Shown: positions 1-5,025 of the stretch, piece after piece
Layout of the letters: the number at the start of each line of letters is the position of its first letter
How positions within the stretch are numbered: the stretch's first letter is position 1
DNA from: an uncultured Prevotellaceae bacterium
Lineage (GTDB): Bacteria; Bacteroidota; Bacteroidia; Bacteroidales; Bacteroidaceae
Direction: 5' to 3'
NCBI GenBank assembly: GCA_945787625.1
Contig: CALZJL010000111.1
Location: forward strand, 1-5,025
Length of the DNA stretch: 5,025 bases
The notes under the pieces: model-generated
The model's database searches: none
Seen by the model: the letters and a program-made list of their open reading frames with translations, nothing else
What the model was told of the DNA's origin: nothing
Made by a program: the position numbers and the translations under genes

Positions 1-1307
1 GAGTGTCCTACTTCGTGGCTGGAGACGAAGCGTATGAGCTGGCCCATGAGTTCTTCGTCGTAGTGCATCTTGCGGGCTGCTTCGTCGATGCTTGATGCTT
101 GTACCATGTACCAGTCGTGTACGAGCGACATGACGTTGTGATACCAGCATACGTGGGCTTCGAGGATTTCGCCTGTGCGTGGGTCGGAGATGTGTGGACC
201 GTAGGCGTTGGGGATTGGGCTGGCGAGATAGCGTATGACGCTGTAGCGGGCGTCTTCCATCGACATGGTGGTGTCGTTCTCGGGCCATTCTTCGCCGCGG
301 ATTGCGTTCTTGAAGCCTGCTTTCTCAAAGGCTTTCTGCCAGTCGTTGACGCCTGCGATGAGGTATTTGCGCCATTGCTTGGGGGTGGCTGGGTCTATGT
401 AGTAGATGATGGGCTTGATGGGCTCTACGAGTTGGCCTTGGCGCATCTTCTCGATGTCTTCTTCGCGTGGTTCAAGACGGTAGCGGGAGATGTAGATTTT
501 GCTTTCGACGCGCTGCTGTTCGTCGTTGAAGCTGTTGTAGCGCTCGGTGAAGTAGCCTACGCGTGGGTCGTAGTAGCGGCCGAGCATGGGCTTTTCGGGG
601 AGCATGACGAATGAGATGTTGAGCCCGAAGGTGAGTTTGCCTGTCTGGGCTGCTCCGGGGAGGCTGTGGCTGGTGGAGTTGTAGGTCTTGACGAGGCGTA
701 CTTCTGTGTTGGTGGGGAAGGTCTTGATGTCCTGTATGTAGCTCAGCTGGGGCTGGGGCGAGGTGAGGCTGAAGAACTTTTTCAGGCTCTGGTGTATGCC
801 GAGGGGGTTGTCTTCGTTGAGGAACTGGGTGACTTTGATGCGGCTGCGGCCTTCTTTGTGACTTTCTATCTTGAAGGCACCGATGATGGGGTTTTCGTTG
901 CTGACGCTGACGGCTTTGTTGATCATCTGGGTGGTGTCGGCGACGTTGACTATCATCTGTGAGCGTATGAAGAGTGTGCTGTCGTTGTTGAGCTCGAAGT
1001 AGATGACTTGCTCGTTGCACAGCTCTCCGCCAAATTGCCCTGATGATGAGGGGGTGCTGGTGTAGCGTGTGGTGGTGAGGAGGCTCTTGCCGAGTAGGCT
1101 GTCGGGGATCTCGAGATACCATTCTTTTTCTACTTTCTCTACGTTGAAGAGGCCTTGTCGGCTTATGCTTGGTTTGGGCTCGGGTTTCTTGGCGGGGGCG
1201 GGGGCTTCGGTCTTGGCTTTGCCTTTCTTCTTGTTTTCTTTCTTTCGTGCGTGGACTGGGGCTAATGCTATGAGCATGGCCAGTGCTGTAAGTGTGATTT
1301 TTTTCAT
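1..1307 (-). CDS. Secreted zinc-dependent metalloprotease, Bacteroidetes DUF5118/DUF5117/DUF4953 type (3' end cut off by window)
   Basis: Predicted secreted peptidase; substrate unknown. Read on the minus strand from ATG at 1307, the frame is open for 435 codons to the window edge. Residues 1-20 form a signal peptide (MKK, hydrophobic core, APVHA with likely cleavage after Ala20). Residues 21-46 are a Lys/Pro/Ala-rich linker. Residues about 50-95 (GLFNVEKV, EIPDSLLG, FGGELCNEQVIYF) match the DUF5118-type start, about 100-290 the DUF5117-type region (NPIIGAF, IKTFPTNTEVR, VMLPEKPMLGRYYDPRVGYF, SRYRLEP), and from about 295 the catalytic DUF4953-type region (KPIIYYIDPATPKQWRKYL, GVNDWQKAFEKAGFKNAI, DARYSVIRYLASPIPNAYGP, SDPRTGEI, WYHNVM). 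HEVGH at 431-435 is the zinc-binding and catalytic motif; the next codon begins TC, so it is Ser. The third metal ligand (expected in a GLxHN continuation) and the C-terminal half lie outside; relatives are about 800 residues. No Shine-Dalgarno sequence; the start is set by the signal peptide. Codons are strongly C-ending, unlike the plus-strand genes. Family assignment is from recalled conserved motifs. Confidence 0.93.
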   Translation of the reverse strand, partial: MKKITLTALAMLIALAPVHARKKENKKKGKAKTEAPAPAKKPEPKPSISRQGLFNVEKVEKEWYLEIPDSLLGKSLLTTTRYTSTPSSSGQFGGELCNEQVIYFELNNDSTLFIRSQMIVNVADTTQMINKAVSVSNENPIIGAFKIESHKEGRSRIKVTQFLNEDNPLGIHQSLKKFFSLTSPQPQLSYIQDIKTFPTNTEVRLVKTYNSTSHSLPGAAQTGKLTFGLNISFVMLPEKPMLGRYYDPRVGYFTERYNSFNDEQQRVESKIYISRYRLEPREEDIEKMRQGQLVEPIKPIIYYIDPATPKQWRKYLIAGVNDWQKAFEKAGFKNAIRGEEWPENDTTMSMEDARYSVIRYLASPIPNAYGPHISDPRTGEILEAHVCWYHNVMSLVHDWYMVQASSIDEAARKMHYDEELMGQLIRFVSSHEVGH

Positions 1308-1349
1308 TTTTTATGTGTTTGTTTTATGGTTTTGCGGATTTATGTCTTA

Positions 1350-1357
1350 CAAAGTTA
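1350..1357 (-). promoter_or_regulatory. Putative -7 box (TAACTTTG) of the metalloprotease promoter
   Basis: Read on the minus strand this is TAACTTTG, an exact match to the Bacteroides -7 consensus TAnnTTTG. It lies 42 bases before the ATG at 1307, which would leave a leader of roughly 35 bases. The position where a -33 TTTG would be expected (plus-strand 1377-1380) reads GATA on the minus strand, so the upstream element is missing or degenerate. The call therefore rests on one 8-base match plus good placement in a gene-free A+T-rich gap. Confidence 0.5.
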
Positions 1358-1366
1358 GGAATTTAT

Positions 1367-1397
1367 TTTGTTTTTCTATCAGATATTTGTATATTTG
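1367..1397 (+). promoter_or_regulatory. Putative Bacteroides-type promoter of the GH92-GH125 operon
   Basis: TTTG at 1367-1370 and TATATTTG at 1390-1397 are separated by 19 bases, matching both the -33 TTTG and -7 TAnnTTTG elements of the Bacteroides housekeeping promoter and their usual spacing. Transcription would begin near 1402-1405, giving a leader of about 20 bases before the GH92 ATG at 1425. The -7 box sits in a short direct repeat: ATATTTG occurs at 1383-1389 and again at 1391-1397, so the box could also slip in register. The elements lie between the two divergent genes, and the region where the opposite promoter would have its -33 box (1377-1380) falls inside this promoter, so the two promoters overlap. 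No Shine-Dalgarno sequence precedes the start, as is usual in this phylum. Confidence 0.6.
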
Positions 1398-1424
1398 ACC
1401 TAATCTAATTGCTATTTTGACTTT

Positions 1425-3590
1425 ATGGATTCTTTTTTCAGGTGGTTTGGACTGCTGTGTTGGGGGCTTGTTTGTGTGTGCTCTCAGGCTTTTGCTGGAG
1501 GGGAATATGCTTCATGGGTGGACACTCGTATCGGTTGTGATGGGCATGGTCATGTGTTTGTGGGGGCTAATGTGCCGTGGGGTATGGTGTGTGCCGGGCC
1601 GGTGATGCCGTATCATGGTTGGGACTGGTGTTCGGGCTATCATTGGAGTGGGGATAGTATCGTGGGGTTTGCTCAGACGCATCTGAGTGGGACGGGGTGT
1701 TCGGACTTGGGTGATATTTGTATTATGCCTATGTATGGATTGCCTGTGACTGATGCTGGGCACGGGGCTTTTTTGGAAAGTGTGGCTTCGGGGTTCTCGC
1801 ATGAGAATGAGCAGGCTGAGGCTGGGTATTACAGGGTGGTGTTGGATAGGTTTCATATCGTGGCTGAGGTGACGGCGACGGAGAGGGTGGCGGCATATCG
1901 TTTTACGTTCCCCCGGGGCAACCGCTATGCTAATGTGGTGCTTGACTTGGAGAGTGGGATTGGTGATGTGCCTGTGGAGACGCGTATTTGGCCGATTGAT
2001 CCTTATACTTTTGTGGGGTATAGGCGTAGTCGGGGGTGGACGAAGCATTGTGTGTATTATGCTGTGAGATTTGACCGCCCTGTGACGGATTTTGGCATCG
2101 AGCATTATAATGCGAGGTATGCTCAGGCTGTGTTTGATGTGGAGCCTGGTGCGGTGGTTGGTGCAAGGGTGGCTATTTCGCCTGTGAGTGAGATGGGTGC
2201 ATTGCAGAATATGTTGAAGGAGGCTTCTGCTTTTTCGTTTGACGAATTGAGGGAGAGGGCTAAGGGGGCTTGGGAGGAGGCTTTGTCGCGTGTGGACGTA
2301 AGGTTTGACGGTGATGCTCAAAGACGTATGTTCTATACGGCGTTGTATCGCACGATGACTGCTCCGCAGTTGTGGAATGATGTGACGGGAGACTATTTTG
2401 GGGCTGACGGGAGGATTCATCGTACTCCTGGTTTTGATAATTATACGACGTGGAGCTTGTGGGATACTTATCGTGCGCTTCACCCTCTTGCTACGTTGGT
2501 GATGCGTGATAAATTGTCGGACTGGGGGAAGTCGATGTTGGCTGTTTGGCGTGAGGGTGGTGAGCTTCCTGTGTGGCATTTGCATAGTACTGAGACTTAT
2601 TGTATGGTGGGTGAGCCTGCTGTGCCTGTGCTTGCTGATATGGTACTTTCGGGGGTTGAGGGGCTGGACGGCGAGGTGGCTCTGAGGGCTATGAAGGAGA
2701 GTATGAGTGGGGGGCGCGGCAAGGACGCTCTGTGGAGGTTTGGCTATATCCCGTATGATGTGGGTGAGGGGGAGAGCGTGGCTAAGAGTATGGAATACTA
2801 TTTGGCTGCGTGGTGTGTGGCTAAGGTGGCTGGCAGGCTTGGCATGGGGGAGGACAGTGTGTCGTATGCTCGTCTGGCTGGGAGGTATCGTGAGTTGTAT
2901 GATGAGCGGGTCGGTTTTATGCGTGGACGGGATTCGGGGGGTGAGTTCCGTTCGTTGGAGGGATTTAATCCTAATCATCAGACGGAGGATTATACTGAGG
3001 GTAATGCGTGGCAGTATTTGTGGCTCGTGCCTCATGATGTGGAGGGATTGATTTCATTGATGGGTGGGAAACGTAGGGCTGAGGCTCGCCTCGATAGCCT
3101 TTTCGCTGCGAGCAGTGTGCTGAATGCTGGGGCTAATCCTGATATTACGGGTTTGATCGGGCAGTATTGTCATGGTAATGAGCCGAGTCATCATGCTTTG
3201 TTTATATATAATTATCTGGGTGTTCCGCGCAAGACGCAGCAGCGTGTGAATGAGGTGCTCTCTTCGCTATACTCGGACAGGTATGACGGGTTGTGTGGCA
3301 ATGAGGACGTGGGGCAGATGTCTGCGTGGTATGTGCTCGCGTCTTTGGGAATGTATCAGGTGGAGCCTTGCGGTGGGCGTTTCGAGTTGTGTACTCCTGC
3401 TGTGAGGGAGGCTGTACTGAGAGTGGGGCAGGATTCGGAGGGGAGGCCTGTGACGTTTACCGTGAGAACTAAGGGTAGGGGAATATTTACTAAACGCTGG
3501 ATCCTCAACGGAAAGCCTGTCGTGGGGACTTCGATCAGGAGGGAGGATATATTGCGTGGTGGTGTGCTTGAGGCTGAATTGACGAAATGA
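1425..3590 (+). CDS. Secreted GH92 alpha-mannosidase
   Basis: Complete 721-residue exo-acting alpha-mannosidase of family GH92 (inverting, calcium-dependent by family knowledge), expected to release mannose from N-glycans or mannans. Residues 1-24 are a signal peptide ending SQAFA; there is no good lipobox, so the protein is probably periplasmic. Residues about 28-260 form the N-terminal beta-sandwich domain, with WVDTRIG, GHGHVFVGANVPWGM (41-54) and THLSGTGCSDLGDI (85-98). The (alpha/alpha)6 catalytic domain follows from about 275, with FDNYTTWSLWDTYRALHPL (337-355), STETYCMVGEPAV (388-400), DYTEGNAWQY (522-531), HGNEPSHHALFIYNYLG (583-599) and GNEDVGQMSAWYVLASLGMY (625-644). By family comparison Glu525 is the likely general acid and the 627-628 Glu-Asp site belongs to the catalytic base region. 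Linkage preference is not settled by sequence: GH92 includes alpha-1,2, 1,3, 1,4 and 1,6 enzymes. The ATG at 1425 is chosen because it begins the signal peptide. The stop overlaps the GH125 start. Codons are G/T-rich, and the mature protein has 12 cysteines. Confidence 0.95.
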   Translation: MDSFFRWFGLLCWGLVCVCSQAFAGGEYASWVDTRIGCDGHGHVFVGANVPWGMVCAGPVMPYHGWDWCSGYHWSGDSIVGFAQTHLSGTGCSDLGDICIMPMYGLPVTDAGHGAFLESVASGFSHENEQAEAGYYRVVLDRFHIVAEVTATERVAAYRFTFPRGNRYANVVLDLESGIGDVPVETRIWPIDPYTFVGYRRSRGWTKHCVYYAVRFDRPVTDFGIEHYNARYAQAVFDVEPGAVVGARVAISPVSEMGALQNMLKEASAFSFDELRERAKGAWEEALSRVDVRFDGDAQRRMFYTALYRTMTAPQLWNDVTGDYFGADGRIHRTPGFDNYTTWSLWDTYRALHPLATLVMRDKLSDWGKSMLAVWREGGELPVWHLHSTETYCMVGEPAVPVLADMVLSGVEGLDGEVALRAMKESMSGGRGKDALWRFGYIPYDVGEGESVAKSMEYYLAAWCVAKVAGRLGMGEDSVSYARLAGRYRELYDERVGFMRGRDSGGEFRSLEGFNPNHQTEDYTEGNAWQYLWLVPHDVEGLISLMGGKRRAEARLDSLFAASSVLNAGANPDITGLIGQYCHGNEPSHHALFIYNYLGVPRKTQQRVNEVLSSLYSDRYDGLCGNEDVGQMSAWYVLASLGMYQVEPCGGRFELCTPAVREAVLRVGQDSEGRPVTFTVRTKGRGIFTKRWILNGKPVVGTSIRREDILRGGVLEAELTK
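3587..3590 (+). promoter_or_regulatory. ATGA stop/start overlap coupling GH92 and GH125 translation
   Basis: The GH125 start codon (3587-3589) shares bases with the GH92 stop codon TGA (3588-3590). No Shine-Dalgarno-like sequence stands at a useful distance upstream; the nearest purine run, GAGG at 3570-3573, is 13 bases away. The overlap supports one mRNA and translation of GH125 by ribosomes terminating on GH92, although re-initiation is inferred and not visible in the sequence. Confidence 0.8.
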
Positions 3591-5025
3591 GAAGGTTGGG
3601 ATTGATTGTTGCGTTATTGCTTGCCGTGACTGATGTTTCGGCTGTGCGTGAATCGGAGGCTGATGCTCTCGTTGTCAGACGTCCTCTTGTCGGGGAGCGT
3701 TGTTTCCGCAGTACTGCTGTGGACAGTGTGATTGCCGTGATGCATGACAGGCTCTCGGAGGTGAACCCTAAGTTGTGGACTATGTTTTGTAATTGCTATC
3801 CTAACACTCTTGATACGGCGGTGAAGCGTTTCAGGGCTTGTAGCGATGTGACGGGTAGGGTGGAGGACTTTACGTTTGTCATAACTGGCGATATTGATGC
3901 CATGTGGCTCCGTGATAGTGCTGCGCAGGTGTGGACGTACTTGTCTTTGCTCGATGTTGATGAGGATTTGAGATTGATGGTGCGGGGGGTGATTCGTATG
4001 CAGTTGGAGTTTGTCTGTCGTGATGCTTATGCCAACGCCTTTCTGCGCTCTGTCTCTGATAGCACACAATGGAGGAGTGACTTTACCCTCATGTTGCCTG
4101 GAGTGCATGAGCGCAAATACGAGATAGATTCGCTGTGCTACCCGATACGTCTGGCGTATGCTTATTGGCAGATTACGGGTGATGATTCCATCTTTGACGA
4201 ATTGTGGGTGAGGGCTGTGGGTGAAATCCTGCGTGTGTTCTCGGAGCAGCAACGTCGTGATGGTGTGCAGCGAACTTCATATCGTTTCGGACGTACCACT
4301 CATGCCCAGCATGATACGACGAGTAATTACGGCTTGGGACACCCTGCGAAGCCTTGCGGATTGATCGCCAGTATGTTCAGACCTTCGGACGATAGTTGCG
4401 TTTTCCCATTTAATATCCCTGGCAATTTCTTTGCTGTGAGCGCATTGCGCAAGGCGGCTGAGATTCTGACTGAGGTGTCGCACGACGAGGCTCTTGCCGG
4501 GCGTTGCCGTGGTATGGCAGATGAGGTGTATGATGCCTTGATGAGGTATTCTATCGTGCAATCCCACGAGTTCGGACCTGTATTTGCTTATGAGATTGAC
4601 GGATTCGGGAGTCACCTTTTGATGGATGATGCCAATGTGCCTTCACTTTTGTCGCTGCCATATCTTTGTGGAGAAATCGTAGATGAGCGCGACTCGGTCT
4701 ATCAGAATACGCGCCGTATGGTGTGGAGTGAGTACAATCCTTATTTCTTCGGTGGTGGACTGCAGGGCTTGGAATCGGGGGTGAGGGGCATCGGGTCCCA
4801 ACACACGGGACTCAACATGGTATGGCCGATGTCTATAATCATGAGGGGACTTACTACAAAAGATGTGCACGAACAGCGTGAGTGTATCTCGGTGCTGATG
4901 CAGACTGATGGTGGTACTGGCTTCATGCACGAGAGTTTTCTCCCTACTGAGCCGGAGCGTTTCACGCGCTCATGGTTCTCGTGGGTTAATGGCCTCTTTG
5001 GCGAACTGGTACTTAGGGCGTATGG
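3587..5025 (+). CDS. Secreted GH125 exo-alpha-1,6-mannosidase (3' end cut off by window)
   Basis: Exo-acting alpha-1,6-mannosidase of family GH125 (inverting; related to the fungal Mug157 group), removing non-reducing alpha-1,6-mannose such as occurs in yeast mannan backbone or N-glycan cores. The frame is open for 479 codons plus two bases. Residues 1-19 are a signal peptide (MRR, leucine-rich core, VSA). The (alpha/alpha)6 fold carries strong family motifs: TFVITGDIDAMWLRDSAAQV (96-115), LPGVHERKYEIDSLCYPIRL (170-189), GHPAKPCGLIASMFRPSDD (251-269), FPFNIPGNFFAV (273-284), EIDGFGSHLLMDDANVPSL (336-354), YNPYFF (383-388), GIGSQHTGLNMVWPMSIIMR (401-420) and TDGGTGFMHESF (440-451). By comparison with characterised members, an Asp of RPSDD (268 or 269) is the likely acid and Glu449 of HESF the likely base. 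The motifs FGELVL at 471-476 lie near the family C-terminus, so probably only a few residues are missing. About six extra residues seem to sit at 389-400. It is the second gene of the operon with GH92; transcription may continue beyond the window. Confidence 0.95.
   Translation, partial: MRRLGLIVALLLAVTDVSAVRESEADALVVRRPLVGERCFRSTAVDSVIAVMHDRLSEVNPKLWTMFCNCYPNTLDTAVKRFRACSDVTGRVEDFTFVITGDIDAMWLRDSAAQVWTYLSLLDVDEDLRLMVRGVIRMQLEFVCRDAYANAFLRSVSDSTQWRSDFTLMLPGVHERKYEIDSLCYPIRLAYAYWQITGDDSIFDELWVRAVGEILRVFSEQQRRDGVQRTSYRFGRTTHAQHDTTSNYGLGHPAKPCGLIASMFRPSDDSCVFPFNIPGNFFAVSALRKAAEILTEVSHDEALAGRCRGMADEVYDALMRYSIVQSHEFGPVFAYEIDGFGSHLLMDDANVPSLLSLPYLCGEIVDERDSVYQNTRRMVWSEYNPYFFGGGLQGLESGVRGIGSQHTGLNMVWPMSIIMRGLTTKDVHEQRECISVLMQTDGGTGFMHESFLPTEPERFTRSWFSWVNGLFGELVLRAY

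Noticed and set aside
99..614. Plus-strand frames at 99-614 and 666-962 rich in Val, Ala, Asp and Gly
   Set aside because: They are antisense to the conserved metalloprotease. Their low-complexity content is what its C-ending codons give when read from the other strand.
472..1122. A 216-codon minus-strand frame rich in Gln, His, Arg and Pro
   Set aside because: It is a frame-shifted shadow of the metalloprotease on the same strand. The metalloprotease frame has a signal peptide and family motifs throughout, and this one has none.
1355..1403. Inverted TTAGG (1355-1359) and CCTAA (1399-1403) flanking the promoter region
   Set aside because: Only five bases match, with 39 bases between them and no extension of the symmetry. 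Chance occurrence is likely in an A+T-rich gap.
1425..1500. GH92 as a surface lipoprotein
   Set aside because: The Cys residues at 12, 17 and 19 are not preceded by a proper lipobox, while SQAFA followed by Gly gives a good ordinary signal peptidase site. A lipoprotein cannot be fully excluded.
1512..3035. A 507-codon open frame on the minus strand inside the GH92 gene
   Set aside because: The product is a His/Ile/Arg/Pro/Thr-rich string with no recognisable domain, and it lies opposite a fully conserved GH92 protein. The G+T skew of the plus strand depletes minus-strand stop codons, which explains its length.
3614..4930. Minus-strand frames opposite GH125 (3614-4252, 4277-4615, 4643-4930)
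   Set aside because: They lie opposite continuous GH125 motifs and have no coherent domain, signal peptide or promoter.
1..5025. Mobile element, CRISPR, tRNA or terminator signals
   Set aside because: Three genes with continuous protein motifs fill all but 117 bases. I saw no terminal inverted repeats, regular repeat array, tRNA-like arms, or hairpin followed by a T run.

Overview
The window reads as chromosomal DNA from a Bacteroidales bacterium (Bacteroides/Prevotella/Muribaculum-like; genus not resolvable from this sequence). Evidence for this is a Bacteroidetes-type zinc metalloprotease, a GH92/GH125 mannosidase pair typical of glycan-degrading Bacteroidetes, no Shine-Dalgarno sequences before the starts, and promoter boxes of the Bacteroides TTTG / TAnnTTTG kind.

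Layout: positions 1-1307 (minus strand) hold the N-terminal 435 residues of a secreted zinc metalloprotease; the window edge cuts it immediately after its HEVGH zinc motif. Positions 1308-1424 are a 117-bp A+T-rich divergent promoter region. Positions 1425-3590 (plus strand) encode a complete secreted GH92 alpha-mannosidase. Positions 3587-5025 (plus strand) encode a secreted GH125 exo-alpha-1,6-mannosidase that overlaps the GH92 gene by ATGA and runs off the right edge close to its expected C-terminus. The two genes at the edges are open-ended but are clearly real, well-conserved coding sequences.

Function: GH92 and GH125 enzymes are both calcium-dependent or metal-assisted inverting (GH92) and inverting (GH125) exo-mannosidases by family knowledge. 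Together they could trim alpha-mannosyl branches and an alpha-1,6-linked backbone or core of fungal mannan or high-mannose N-glycans. Both carry N-terminal signal peptides, so they act outside the cytoplasm, most likely in the periplasm. No SusC/SusD pair, sensor or transporter lies in the window, so membership in a polysaccharide utilization locus is only a possibility. The metalloprotease is divergently transcribed and need not be related in function.

The most unusual property is base composition: the plus strand is G+T-rich through all three genes, so the minus-strand gene has opposite codon preferences (Asn 21/21 AAC) to its plus-strand neighbour (Asn 16/18 AAT). This fits strong replication-strand skew and explains several long false antisense reading frames. 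I found no mobile element, RNA gene, CRISPR array or terminator, and no clearly undescribed system.
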